Shown here one piece after another: positions 54,046-63,711 of a DNA stretch of 64,000 nucleotides (positions are counted from its first letter, which is position 1; every line of letters starts with the position of its first letter). Below the pieces are notes generated by a model. The model saw nothing but the letters and a program-made list of their open reading frames with translations, had not been told where the DNA came from and ran no database searches. The stretch comes from CAG-411 sp050875145 (GTDB lineage: Bacteria; Bacillota; Clostridia; Lachnospirales; Lachnospiraceae): NCBI GenBank assembly GCA_050875145.1, contig JBNMLH010000001.1, positions 62,001-126,000 of the forward strand, in the 5' to 3' direction. A program made the translations under genes and the position numbers.

Positions 54046-54566
54046 TTTTCCTTCTGTCTATAGATGCTCACAAACCTGTATTATCCACCTGACACCTTCT
54101 CCCGATTGTCAAAAATTCACACCCGCAACAGGTTTGTATTTAGCTAAATCTTCCATTTTATCATCTACTAAAATAATACCATTTTTTACTTTTCAAGTAA
54201 AGAATGAGCTAAAACAGTTCCTTCTAACTTTGCGAGTTTCGATAGTTTAGCGATAGTCTCCAATTTCTCGCGCAAGCGTAGACTTTAGCTCGTTACTCTC
54301 ATAAATCGAAAAATTTTTTTAATTTTTTTATAAATCAATAATATACATATTAACTAAAAATCTATAATGTAGTTTATCACTTTACTTCTATGAATTTTAT
54401 CTGTATCTATCTACAGTATACAAATTGCACTATTTATCAAAAGTACCTACTACATGTTGCACATAATTTCATGTTCAAACAACTATCTTACATATTTTTA
54501 CTTTGTATACAAAATATGGTACAATAATATAATATGAAGGCTCATCATAAAAGGGAGGATTTGTCC
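54046..54566. other. Divergent spacer between glgB and the 54567 gene
   Basis: Contains the inverted repeat at 54070-54137, a palindrome-rich but unclear patch at about 54225-54310 and otherwise AT-rich DNA. No ORF with a ribosome site besides the flanking genes. Confidence 0.5.
54070..54137 (-). promoter_or_regulatory. Inverted repeat flanking the glgB promoter
   Basis: ACAAACCTGT (54070-54079) and ACAGGTTTGT (54128-54137), perfect 10-base arms 48 bases apart. Between them the minus strand has TTGACA and TAATAC with a long 23-base spacer. Paired operator half-sites are possible; related AAACCTGT/ACAGGTTT arms occur before the SPOCS gene near 15853-15882. Confidence 0.4.
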
Positions 54567-56348
54567 ATGTTTGAGAAAGAATACATAACACAAAAAATAT
54601 TACTTTTTATCGCAATGATTTTTATTCTAAGTTTCACTTACAATCATTATCTTTCCGAAAAAAACGGTATTTCCTTTCAGGAAGGTAAAAATTTTACCAT
54701 AGCAAATTCCTCTGAAAATTCAGCTGATAATCCTTATCACATAAACGTATATAACACAGAACAAATACAGGAAAACTTTTTAGACACTCCCTGTATTCTA
54801 TCTCTGATTAATTCTTTTCAATTATTGAATATAATAGAAAAAAATCCGAACAGCAATTCCGTATTAGCCACCCCTATATCTGAGAATGATAAACAGATTT
54901 GGTTAAACAACACTTATTATACGAATCTGTTATCTGTTTCTAACAACAATACCTTTCAGTATAAACAGGTAACTAAGAATTGTATTGTAAGCCAGAAAGC
55001 CCCTCTCTATTATTATATTTTACATACATTCAGTGCTTTTTTCGATGGCTTTCATTTACACCGTCTTGGTTTTTTTATTAATGCATTCTTTCTTTTTCTG
55101 TCTTCCTATTTGATACTAGAAATAGCAAAACGATATTTACATGCACCTTGGGCAGGACTGGCAGCTTCTCTACTATTTTCACTTAGTATTGGATGCCTTT
55201 CTTCTTTGCTTTGTTCTACCCCTTATATCATGCTACTTTTCTTTTTTCTTTTAATCACAGAAATACATTTGTCTGCTTTACGCAGAGACTCTATTCCATT
55301 ATTTTTGTTGGAAGCAATGGGAATGGTAAATATATTGGCTATTCTTACCGACTACAGCTACCTCCTCTTCTTTTGTACAATCGGAATCTGCCTTTTTATT
55401 ACTTTACTTTTCATGAAACGCTTTAAAGACTGCCTGCTCTATCTGTTACAATGCATCCTTTCTTTGCTCATTACTTCGCTTATTTACCCTGCATTTGTAT
55501 TACACATAGGCACAATCTTTTTCACACAAAAAACTAACATTAACGCTATGTTTCAAGTACCGATTCTTCAACAGAATTGTTCTTCCAATTTAACCACTAT
55601 AACAAACCAACTTTTTACACATACTAAAATTTTAGCAGTTCTTTTTTTGTTACTTCTTATTATAATGGCAAGTTGCTTTAAAAAAGGAAGTTTTCATGAG
55701 CATTTATCCATTTTCACAGAACGACTCCGTAATGGTGAACTAGCTGATTTATTTATTAGCGGACTACTTGTTCTTTCTTTTTTCATGTTGTCCACTTTCT
55801 ATTGGAAAGAAAACTACTTTATCCTTATTACACTTTTGCCTTTTTTAACTCTAATGTTATCTTACTTGTGTTACCGCCTCCTTAATGCTGCTATTCATTC
55901 AGAATATAATAGTGGTATATTCGGCATTATAATTGCGCTATTTTTCTGTTTCATTAATATGTTCGCCACTCCTCTCGATTATACTTATAGCACTTATATT
56001 GAGCAAACCACCTTAGCTGCTACACATCAAAAAGATTATTGCATTTTTCTCGCCTCTGATAGCTTTCAAACATCCGACCATATTTTAGAATTGCAACAAT
56101 ATGCGCATTCTCTTATTTTGAAAAAAGAAGATATAAAATCACTCAAAAAAAACAAAGATTTTCTTTCTCAGAAAAGAATGATTGTATATGTTACAGATGA
56201 AGATTATCTAAATTCCACTGTAGATACGATTGCAAAAATAGGACAATTTAACTTAATAGATGAACTAACAAATTATCGGGATGCAAACGAAAACCGAATT
56301 TATGTATACCAATTAAGACAAATGAAGTCCGACGATCTGAAGGAATAA
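54567..56348 (+). CDS. Polytopic membrane protein, GT-C glycosyltransferase-like
   Basis: 593 residues from the ATG at 54567 (GGGAGG eight bases upstream). An N-terminal helix, a periplasm-like loop (about 30-165), then about nine to ten more helices and a C-terminal soluble domain (about 490-590) with DYCIFLASD. The layout (helix, large loop, helix bundle, PLYYYILHTF and LHRLGFFINAF segments) resembles GT39/ArnT-like GT-C enzymes, which transfer sugars from lipid carriers at the membrane. I do not see a clear catalytic Asp-Glu pair in the first loop, so activity is uncertain. It is monocistronic. Confidence 0.7.
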   Translation: MFEKEYITQKILLFIAMIFILSFTYNHYLSEKNGISFQEGKNFTIANSSENSADNPYHINVYNTEQIQENFLDTPCILSLINSFQLLNIIEKNPNSNSVLATPISENDKQIWLNNTYYTNLLSVSNNNTFQYKQVTKNCIVSQKAPLYYYILHTFSAFFDGFHLHRLGFFINAFFLFLSSYLILEIAKRYLHAPWAGLAASLLFSLSIGCLSSLLCSTPYIMLLFFFLLITEIHLSALRRDSIPLFLLEAMGMVNILAILTDYSYLLFFCTIGICLFITLLFMKRFKDCLLYLLQCILSLLITSLIYPAFVLHIGTIFFTQKTNINAMFQVPILQQNCSSNLTTITNQLFTHTKILAVLFLLLLIIMASCFKKGSFHEHLSIFTERLRNGELADLFISGLLVLSFFMLSTFYWKENYFILITLLPFLTLMLSYLCYRLLNAAIHSEYNSGIFGIIIALFFCFINMFATPLDYTYSTYIEQTTLAATHQKDYCIFLASDSFQTSDHILELQQYAHSLILKKEDIKSLKKNKDFLSQKRMIVYVTDEDYLNSTVDTIAKIGQFNLIDELTNYRDANENRIYVYQLRQMKSDDLKE

Positions 56349-56407
56349 AGTTTTCTCTAAATAACCTTTTCTAAAATAAAGATTTCTACAAATACATCCC
56401 CACAAGA

Positions 56408-56453
56408 AAGGTGCTTGGGTTATCCATTCTAATTAGGATAACCCAAGCACCTT
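56408..56453. terminator. Strong bidirectional terminator
   Basis: Perfect 18-base-pair stem AAGGTGCTTGGGTTATCC with its complement, 10-base loop; between converging genes. Confidence 0.9.
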
Positions 56454-56474
56454 ACCTTTTTTCTAATCATCAAA

Positions 56475-57758
56475 TTATTTTAATGTAATTTTTTTCACAC
56501 TGCTATATGCTCCATATATCTTTTTGCCGTCTACAATTTTGTATGCACGAACTTTTACATAATAGGTTTTGTTCTTTTTCAACTTACCAAGTACTATCTT
56601 TGTTCCTGTTGTCGTTGTATATTTTGTTGTATTTCCTTTAAAATTCTTATTGGTAGAATATACAATTCTATACCCCTTTGCATTTTCCACCTTACTCCAG
56701 GTAACCTTTATCTTTTTACTTCCTACCTTTTTTACTGCAATTTTAGAAACCTTATTTACCTTTGTATTTTGAGGCTTTACAGTAGGTTGTACAGTTATCT
56801 GCGGAGCTTGTGTTGGCACTGGAGTAATGCTTACTTCTGGTACATTCGTTTCTGTTGGAACCATTGTTGATACTGGAGTACTGGTTACTTCCGGTACATT
56901 CGTTAAAACCGGCATTTTCGTTTCTGCTGGTTTTGCAGTTACTTCTGGTACCTTTGTAAGTATCGGTGTCTCAGTTGGCTCTTGTGTAGGCATTGCAGTT
57001 GGTTCTGATACAACGCCTGGCATTGTAGTAACTTGTGGTACTTCTGTTGCACCAATAGCTGGACCTGTTGTTACCTCTGGTCCCACCATCGAATCGTCCA
57101 AACTTTCATACCATGCTGACATAGAAACGTAACCATCTTTTTTCGGCAGTGTAAGCAACTCACCTTCTGCATAACATCCACCCTCCGAACACTTCCATCC
57201 TTTAAAATTAATATATTTATCATTCAAAGTAACACTTGGAAGTACAATAGTATAAGTCCGTTCATTTGCATTCCATTTTTCTGTAAATGCATTGCAGGTA
57301 ACCCTGTTTTCTACTTCACTTGTATCAAATCGGAAAAATGTTTTTCCTACCATTTTATCATTTTCCTGTGTTTCAAGTGTATAGGTATCTGTCAATGCAA
57401 GATCTCCATTTATGCATGCAGAAATCTCCAGTTTTTCCGAATAACCATATGGAGCATAAATTTCTAAATCCGTACCATCATTGCTTACATCATATACCGC
57501 CTGCATAGGAGTTCCATCTTTCTTTGTTACTTTCCAATCGATTTTCATATCTCCCTTAGTAGACTCAGACTTACATATACGCAAAGAAAACTTCATACTG
57601 GAGCCACACATTAAATGTCCCTCATCTGATCCATTTTTGGGAATCGTGCTTACATAAATTTGTAAATTATTATGGTCTGCCTTTGCTACAAATGGTATAA
57701 ATAGCATCGGGAAAACTACAGCCATACACATAAGCAACATTCTGAATTTTTTTTTCAT
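56475..57758 (-). CDS. Secreted fibronectin type III protein with Thr/Pro stalk
   Basis: 427 residues from the ATG at 57758 (AGAGGG seven bases upstream). Signal peptide with cleavage near FVAKA. A beta-rich N-terminal domain (about 25-230) with several Cys is followed by a Thr/Pro/Val stalk (about 240-335) and a C-terminal Fn3 domain (about 340-427: KIKVTWSKVENAKGYRIVY, KTYYVKVRAYKIV). No LPxTG and no membrane tail, so it may be released or bound non-covalently. Function unknown; probably surface binding. Confidence 0.85.
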   Translation of the reverse strand: MKKKFRMLLMCMAVVFPMLFIPFVAKADHNNLQIYVSTIPKNGSDEGHLMCGSSMKFSLRICKSESTKGDMKIDWKVTKKDGTPMQAVYDVSNDGTDLEIYAPYGYSEKLEISACINGDLALTDTYTLETQENDKMVGKTFFRFDTSEVENRVTCNAFTEKWNANERTYTIVLPSVTLNDKYINFKGWKCSEGGCYAEGELLTLPKKDGYVSMSAWYESLDDSMVGPEVTTGPAIGATEVPQVTTMPGVVSEPTAMPTQEPTETPILTKVPEVTAKPAETKMPVLTNVPEVTSTPVSTMVPTETNVPEVSITPVPTQAPQITVQPTVKPQNTKVNKVSKIAVKKVGSKKIKVTWSKVENAKGYRIVYSTNKNFKGNTTKYTTTTGTKIVLGKLKKNKTYYVKVRAYKIVDGKKIYGAYSSVKKITLK

Positions 57759-57894
57759 TCCATTACCCTCTTTCTTAATTTTTATTTTGTGGAATACACT
57801 GTTTTCTATGTATTCCACAAAAATATCTTATGTCACAAAATCAATCGTTATCCTACCTTTGACAAAGAAATTCGCATTTTCAGATACCTAGCGT

Positions 57895-59709
57895 TTAATA
57901 TCTCCCACCAATTACCATGCTATCATTTTCTGGATAAACAACAATATGCTGTTGTGAAGAAGATTCTGATAAAATCAATGGATATGCATAAGTGTAAAGT
58001 TCATTCATCGTAACACGAGCATCTGCATTTGCATCTGCCATTAATCTTGTGCTTACAGAAGACTGTTCTAACCATCCACATCCCTTTTCCCAATATCTTG
58101 TAGCCAAGCTGGAAGTTCCTCCATAAGATGTTTCACTTTTATTTGAGGAACACAATACATGAAAACGGCTGGATGCCAATTCTCCGCTGTTTACACCGAC
58201 ATCATCTGATAAAAAGTCCTTCAAGAAAGCCTCTGCAAATTCAGTGTTACCTTCCTCCTCTTTATCAATCGCTGCACCTGCATAACAACAATCAATCATA
58301 AGTACAACCTGACCTTTTACATAACGATCCAAGATACTTCTCAACTGACTACCAGAATAGCTTCCATCTGATCCAATATAAATATAACCACTTCTCGAAC
58401 CATGACAAGTCATATAAATATAGCTAATGTCCTCTCCTGTTGTATTTGCAAACATTGTTTGTATTTTTGTTGAAATATCAGAAATTGTATGGTCATTATA
58501 TTGTGTAATCTGATCCATTGCTTTTCCATCAAAGGTAAAATTTTCAAATGTTTTTACCATACTTGTTACGTCCAAAAGTGGTACTGCACTTGTAGAAGTC
58601 TCTCCCAGTACCAATGCTCTTCTCTTTGTCTTATTTTCTTTCCATGATCCACCAGTTCTGTTATATCCACCATCTGTTACATAGGTATATCCACTTGATG
58701 CCGGAATATCTGTATCTGCTGTCTGCTGATCCCAACTGGTTGTTCCTGGTGTATTTTTAAATAATATATTTTTATATGTACCTGCTACATCAAATGCATA
58801 CACATTATTATAAGTTGAAGTTGCCGCAAGAACTTCTGGTGTCACACTGTTGTTTCCCTCCACCCATACATATGCATATACATTCGACCAATTTGTCTTA
58901 CTATTGTCATAATATACTGTTTTATTAGTTGCTGGAATTTCCCAATTTCCTTCTGTTCTATTTGCTCCACTATTTGTAACAAACGTATAACCAGACTGGC
59001 TTGGCAAAGTCGTATCCGCTGTTTGTTGATCCCAATTATCGGTTCCCGGTGTATTTTTAAATAATACATTTTTATATGTATTTGATACATTAAAAGAATA
59101 TTTATCACCAGAATGTGCACTGCTGGCTATCACTACGGGTGTAACACTACTATTTCCCTCTACCCAAGCATACACGTATACATTTGCCCATTTCGTTTTA
59201 CTATTATCATAGTGAATAGAAATAGAAGTTACTGGCTCAGAACTAGGTGTTGGAGTTGGAGTGGGTGCTGTATAAGTTTTCCAACTACCATCTGTCCTGT
59301 TGTAAGAATTATTCGGAGTAAATATTTTTTCAGACTGTGGTGCACCTGCATCCGCTGTCTGCTGATCCCAATTATCCGTTCCTGCTGTATTTTTAAATAA
59401 CACATTCTGATAATCACTGGAAACAGAAAATGTGTATATATTATTTTCCGTTACAGTCCCCTTGACTGTAGTTGTGGTGTCTCCACCCCATACATACGCA
59501 TATACCTCCGACCAATTAGTCTTACTGTTGTCATAGTAGAATTTTACCATTGTGCTCTTTTCATCTGTTGTTGCTGTTTCTTTTGCAACTTTGCCTTTCA
59601 GTTCATTTCCCGCTACAGCCGCCTGTATCTGCACACCTGTAATCGGTAATACTGAAATCATCATTGCCAACGCTAAAAAGAACGCTAACACTTTTTTGAT
59701 TTTCTTCAT
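57895..59709 (-). CDS. Starch-binding (CBM26) caspase-like protease
   Basis: 604 residues. Signal peptide (1-31, cleaved after QIQAAVA). Three CBM26-like repeats at about 55-145, 163-257 and 263-356, each with YYDNSKTNWSNVYAY-type start, VLFKNTPGT and WDQQTAD; these bind starch. A PTPTPTPSS linker separates repeats 1 and 2. A caspase-like C14 domain (363-604) follows: RRALVLGE, catalytic His436 in TCHGS, catalytic Cys475 (or 474) in MIDCCYAGA. An EF-hand-like loop DANADARVTMNE lies at 559-570. It is thus a secreted Cys protease targeted to starch or to starch-bound proteins. CBM26 assignment is by motif; I would call the protease domain confident. Confidence 0.87.
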   Translation of the reverse strand: MKKIKKVLAFFLALAMMISVLPITGVQIQAAVAGNELKGKVAKETATTDEKSTMVKFYYDNSKTNWSEVYAYVWGGDTTTTVKGTVTENNIYTFSVSSDYQNVLFKNTAGTDNWDQQTADAGAPQSEKIFTPNNSYNRTDGSWKTYTAPTPTPTPSSEPVTSISIHYDNSKTKWANVYVYAWVEGNSSVTPVVIASSAHSGDKYSFNVSNTYKNVLFKNTPGTDNWDQQTADTTLPSQSGYTFVTNSGANRTEGNWEIPATNKTVYYDNSKTNWSNVYAYVWVEGNNSVTPEVLAATSTYNNVYAFDVAGTYKNILFKNTPGTTSWDQQTADTDIPASSGYTYVTDGGYNRTGGSWKENKTKRRALVLGETSTSAVPLLDVTSMVKTFENFTFDGKAMDQITQYNDHTISDISTKIQTMFANTTGEDISYIYMTCHGSRSGYIYIGSDGSYSGSQLRSILDRYVKGQVVLMIDCCYAGAAIDKEEEGNTEFAEAFLKDFLSDDVGVNSGELASSRFHVLCSSNKSETSYGGTSSLATRYWEKGCGWLEQSSVSTRLMADANADARVTMNELYTYAYPLILSESSSQQHIVVYPENDSMVIGGRY

Positions 59710-60025
59710 ATGGTTCCCTTCTTTCCCTTTTTTGCTATTTCTAGTATCTAATTATAATTCGTAATAATAACAGTCTTAAAAACTCTTGATAAATCAAGCT
59801 GCGCATTTGTTTTCACTGTACAATGATACCATTACATTACTTATACATGTTACCACCGTATTTGTAATTTGTCAATATACTACAATTTTATGTTTATCAT
59901 CCATTTTTTAAATCCCGCAATAGAACTGTATTGTTTTTACAAAAAAACTTCTTTCAAATTAATGACATAATAGCGTGTATTGATAAAGCAATTTAAAAAT
60001 TGCATTCTTTTTAGGGGAAATCAGG
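59710..60025. other. AT-rich spacer upstream of the CBM26 protease
   Basis: No ORF. Holds the 5' region of the CBM26 gene and a short GCAATTT/AAATTGC hairpin followed by CTTTTT on the plus strand near 59985-60012, which may be chance. Confidence 0.4.
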
Positions 60026-60065
60026 CAAAAAAATGCCGCGCCAATTTGTATAATAGCGCGACATT
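60026..60065 (-). terminator. Terminator after the GGGtGRT gene
   Basis: Minus strand AATGTCGCGC, 14-base loop, GCGCGGCATT, then seven T. Confidence 0.85.
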
Positions 60066-60129
60066 CTTGTATTATTTAGATAGATTGTAAAGATTTTTAT
60101 ATTTAATAATCCCTTAAATTCAATATCTA

Positions 60130-61140
60130 CTAGAACTTACCTGCCTTAGCTGCTTCCTCGATGGAAACGGCAACTGCAACTGTAGCTCCAACCATTGGGT
60201 TATTACCCATTCCGATTAATCCCATCATTTCTACATGGGCTGGAACAGAAGAAGAACCTGCGAACTGTGCATCAGAGTGCATACGTCCTAAAGTATCTGT
60301 CATACCATAAGAAGCAGGACCTGCTGCCATGTTATCTGGGTGAAGTGTTCTACCTGTACCACCACCAGATGCTACTGAGAAATACTTCTTACCCTGCTCG
60401 ATACATTCTTTCTTGTATGTACCAGCTACTGGATGTTGGAAACGAGTTGGGTTTGTAGAGTTACCTGTAATAGATACATCTACTTTTTCTTTGTGCATGA
60501 TAGCAACACCTTCAGAAACGTCATTTGCACCATAGCAGTTAACTTTAGCACGAAGACCATCTGAGTATGCTTTTCTAGAGATTTCTTTTACTTCACCTGT
60601 GCTATAATCCATCTCTGTCTCAACAAATGTAAATCCGTTAATTCTTGAAATGATCTGAGCAGCGTCTTTTCCAAGACCATTTAAGATTACTCTTAAAGGT
60701 TTCTTACGAACCTTGTTAGCCTTTTCTGCAATACCGATTGCACCTTCAGCTGCTGCGAAAGACTCATGTCCTGCTAAAAATGCGAAACAATCTGTGTCTT
60801 CCTCTAATAACATCTTTCCTAAGTTACCATGTCCTAAACCAACCTTTCTCTGGTCAGCTACTGAACCTGGAATACAGAAAGACTGTAAACCTTCACCTAA
60901 TGCTGCTGCTGCATCTGCAGCTCTTCTACAATCCTTTTTGATTGCAATTGCTGCACCTACTGTGTAAGCCCAACAAGCATTTTCAAAACAAATTGGCTGA
61001 ATACCCTTTACCATCTTGTAAACATCTAATCCAGCATCCTTTGTAATCTTTTCTGCCTCTTCAATCGAAGCAATTCCATAGCTATTTAAAACAGAATTGA
61101 TTTTGTCAATTCTTCTTTCGTATGATTCAAATAAAGCCAT
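60130..61140 (-). CDS. GGGtGRT protein
   Basis: 336 residues. The family name motif GGGTGRT is present, followed by LHPDNMAAGPASYGM. Other conserved parts are ENACWAYTVGAAIAIKK and GHESFAAAEGAIGIAEK. A conserved protein of anaerobic Firmicutes and some others, always paired with the Fe-S scaffold-like protein encoded 57 bases upstream. The role is not established; an Fe-S or redox enzyme function is inferred from the pairing. Confidence 0.95.
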   Translation of the reverse strand: MALFESYERRIDKINSVLNSYGIASIEEAEKITKDAGLDVYKMVKGIQPICFENACWAYTVGAAIAIKKDCRRAADAAAALGEGLQSFCIPGSVADQRKVGLGHGNLGKMLLEEDTDCFAFLAGHESFAAAEGAIGIAEKANKVRKKPLRVILNGLGKDAAQIISRINGFTFVETEMDYSTGEVKEISRKAYSDGLRAKVNCYGANDVSEGVAIMHKEKVDVSITGNSTNPTRFQHPVAGTYKKECIEQGKKYFSVASGGGTGRTLHPDNMAAGPASYGMTDTLGRMHSDAQFAGSSSVPAHVEMMGLIGMGNNPMVGATVAVAVSIEEAAKAGKF

Positions 61141-61197
61141 TCTATGTATCCTCCTTATTTTTTCCTATCTTATTTGCATAATTTATGCTAAGCTCGA

Positions 61198-61893
61198 TTA
61201 CTCTTTTCTTGGGTCGATGATCTTAACTGCATCATCTACACGACCATACTGACCTTGTGCCTTTTCAAATGCTGTATTAGCATCATCTCCAGCCTTGATG
61301 AAGTCCATCATCTTACCAAAGTTTACAAACTTGTAACCAATGATTTCATCATCTTCATTCAATGCAAGACCTGTAACGTAACCGTCTGTCATTTCCAAAT
61401 AACGAGGTCCTTTCTTTAATGTACCGTACATAGTACCAACCTGTGATCTAAGACCTTTTCCTAAGTCTTCAAGACCAGCACCGATTGTTAATCCACCTTC
61501 AGAGAAAGCTGACTGTGTTCTACCATAAACAATCTGTAAGAATAACTCTCTCATAGCTGTGTTAATTGCATCACAAACTAAGTCTGTGTTTAATGCTTCT
61601 AAAATTGTTCTTCCTGGAAGAATTTCAGCCGCCATAGCTGCTGAATGTGTCATACCAGAGCATCCTACTGTTTCTACTAATGCTTCCTGAATCACACCTT
61701 CCTTTACATTAAGGCTCAATTTACATGTACCCTGCTGAGGTGCACACCAACCAATACCATGAGTAAATCCGGAAATATCCTTGATTTCTTTTGCTTTCAC
61801 CCATTTTCCTTCTTCTGGGATTGGTGCAGCTCCATGCTGTCCGCCAGTTGCTGCAATTGGGCACATCTGTTCTACTTCATTCGTATAAATCAT
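61198..61893 (-). CDS. Iron-sulfur cluster assembly scaffold-like protein (IscU/NifU N type)
   Basis: 231 residues. Conserved Cys in GIGWCAPQQGTCKL and ETVGCSGMTHSA, comparable to the cluster ligands of IscU, then MRELFLQIVYGRTQSAF. It lies upstream of and in operon with the GGGtGRT gene and is divergent from the DUF1858 gene. It could pass clusters to the GGGtGRT protein. The ATG has AAAGGAG upstream. Confidence 0.92.
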   Translation of the reverse strand: MIYTNEVEQMCPIAATGGQHGAAPIPEEGKWVKAKEIKDISGFTHGIGWCAPQQGTCKLSLNVKEGVIQEALVETVGCSGMTHSAAMAAEILPGRTILEALNTDLVCDAINTAMRELFLQIVYGRTQSAFSEGGLTIGAGLEDLGKGLRSQVGTMYGTLKKGPRYLEMTDGYVTGLALNEDDEIIGYKFVNFGKMMDFIKAGDDANTAFEKAQGQYGRVDDAVKIIDPRKE

Positions 61894-62198
61894 GTTGAGA
61901 CTCCTTTCAATCTTACATTTTTTATTGCGCTATACATATGCTGAGTTCGTACAACGCATTTACTACATTTTCGCACAAAATGATAAATTAGTCTATAGTT
62001 TTTGGTGAATTTTTTTCAAAACATTTATCAAAACAAAAAATATGTGATATAGCAATCCTTCACTATACCACATACTTTTCTCTTTCTTTCATTCACAAAC
62101 TATCTTTACTTCCGAATCATTCCGCCTGCCCTGCAAAATAATAACAAAAGCAAACTTATTGTATCATGAAAAAAAGACTTTCTGACTTTTTCAGACAG

Positions 62199-62229
62199 AT
62201 AACCAGTTTTTGAGATAAATAACCAGTTT
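62199..62229. promoter_or_regulatory. 20-base-period direct repeat in the Fe-S divergent spacer
   Basis: ATAACCAGTTT at 62199-62209 and 62219-62229, identical 11-mers. They lie between the scaffold gene (minus) and the DUF1858 gene (plus), about 145 bases before the latter. The rest of the 61894-62374 spacer is AT-rich with no gene. Confidence 0.5.
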
Positions 62230-62374
62230 GCTATCCTATTGGTTTCGGAAGATTAGCTTGACGGAGCTTTTTTCTTATCATATAATGGTTACGAATATTT
62301 TTTTTAACAGCGGGTACATTACAAAATAGATTAAAATTTATTTTTGGAATACAACAAGAATGGAGGATTTTATT

Positions 62375-62575
62375 ATGGCAAACATTTCAAAAGACATGTT
62401 AATCAGTGAAATTTTAGAGGTAGATCAAAGAGTGGTTCCTGTATTATTAGATGCAGGTATGCATTGCCTTGGTTGCCCATCCCATCAATTTGAAAGCTTA
62501 GAAGAAGCATGTGCAGTACATGGTATTGATGTAGATGAATTAATCGTTAAATTAAATGAAACAATTAGCGAATAA
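62375..62575 (+). CDS. DUF1858 domain protein
   Basis: 66 residues from the ATG at 62375 (GGAGG eight bases upstream). DMLISEILEVD at the start and CLGCPSHQFESLEEAC with a CxxC pair. Such small redox-type domains also occur fused to hybrid-cluster or nitrite-reducing proteins. Location divergent from the Fe-S scaffold suggests a shared control. Role unknown. Confidence 0.9.
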   Translation: MANISKDMLISEILEVDQRVVPVLLDAGMHCLGCPSHQFESLEEACAVHGIDVDELIVKLNETISE

Positions 62576-62583
62576 GTAAAAAT

Positions 62584-62625
62584 AAGGCTTTCACTTTAGA
62601 TAACCATGGGTGAAAGCCTTATTAT
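62584..62625 (+). terminator. Terminator after the DUF1858 gene
   Basis: AAGGCTTTCAC and GTGAAAGCCTT, 11 base pairs, 15-base loop, AT-rich tail; converging with the next gene. Confidence 0.8.
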
Positions 62626-62636
62626 TATATTATATT

Positions 62637-63617
62637 TTATTTTACATACTCAATTTTCGAATCATCAATTGCAGGAACTGTGATTGTAACTTCCTGTCCC
62701 TTATCATCTTTCCCGTCCATAACATAATAAGGTGCCATATATGTCTGTTTCTGAGCAATCGGATCACAATACAGATAACAATTTACACGATTAATTTTAA
62801 CATTCCGTTTTCCTTCTGAGGAACCATCAATCTGTACTCCATCTTTATTATAAATTTTGTCAATCACTTCATCCTCATCTATTGTTGCATATGTTCCAGT
62901 TATTTTTTTCACATCCTTATCAATAGATATAAAACTTCTAATATTATAATCTTTATCTATTTCAATTCTTATTCCTGGACCCACCCCATAGTATTTCATG
63001 TCTCCTTCAGGATGCTTTTTTCTATAATACACTTCATAAGTTAAAATCTCCTCTCCTTTCGCAGTTTCAATTGTTTGACACACATCCGTACTAACATACT
63101 CTAATTCCTTTTTATCAATTATTTCCGTCTCTGTAATAAATGAATCTGCTACTTTCCTGCATTTCTTTTTATCTAAACTTTTCTTCAATTCATCCATGTC
63201 TTTCTCAGAATCAGTTTCACTTGTATATGAAATAGCCCCTGATTCTTCATAATATTCCATATACCCACCATCTTTGAACTGATATACATCTACTGTATTT
63301 TCTACTTTTTGTTTCGCATATACACCTAAATCTAACTTTTCTACTATTTTATCAATCTGCTTCTTGGTATATTTATGTCCTTCTACTTTATATGCAACCA
63401 CATCTTCTCCAAAAATATCAGACTGCGAATCTGGTATATCAATAGAAGCCACACTTTCTTCAGATGCACTAACTGCCAAAGGATTTAATTTCAAAATTTC
63501 TTTTGCTTCTCTCCCATTGCTATGATAAAAACCGAAATTGTTTCTATTATACATCAACGCACTTCCACTTAATAGTATAATAAATGCAATAGCTATAATA
63601 AATATCCTTCTTTTCAT
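62637..63617 (-). CDS. Membrane-anchored extracytoplasmic protein, YycI/YycH-like topology
   Basis: 326 residues. One N-terminal helix (about 5-22) and a beta/alpha extracytoplasmic part with PepSY-like segments (VEGHKYTKKQIDKIVEKL, GTYATIDEDEVIDKIY). The single-anchor layout is like YycI/YycH regulators of WalK kinases, but I see no diagnostic motif, so this is a low-confidence comparison. The neighbour on its right (63712-64000) is on the same strand with 94 bases between. Confidence 0.7.
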   Translation of the reverse strand: MKRRIFIIAIAFIILLSGSALMYNRNNFGFYHSNGREAKEILKLNPLAVSASEESVASIDIPDSQSDIFGEDVVAYKVEGHKYTKKQIDKIVEKLDLGVYAKQKVENTVDVYQFKDGGYMEYYEESGAISYTSETDSEKDMDELKKSLDKKKCRKVADSFITETEIIDKKELEYVSTDVCQTIETAKGEEILTYEVYYRKKHPEGDMKYYGVGPGIRIEIDKDYNIRSFISIDKDVKKITGTYATIDEDEVIDKIYNKDGVQIDGSSEGKRNVKINRVNCYLYCDPIAQKQTYMAPYYVMDGKDDKGQEVTITVPAIDDSKIEYVK

Positions 63618-63711
63618 AAATCTGCTCCCTTTCCATATCTTTAGTCATATACCGATTAGAACAATAACAATTTATATTTAATTTGCTCGTTTCAATACCA
63701 TTCTAAATTTT

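Noticed and set aside
54225..54310. Possible tRNA-like or repeat structure in the glgB spacer
   Set aside because: No cloverleaf, no T-arm GGTTCGA-type sequence, and arms are too imperfect.
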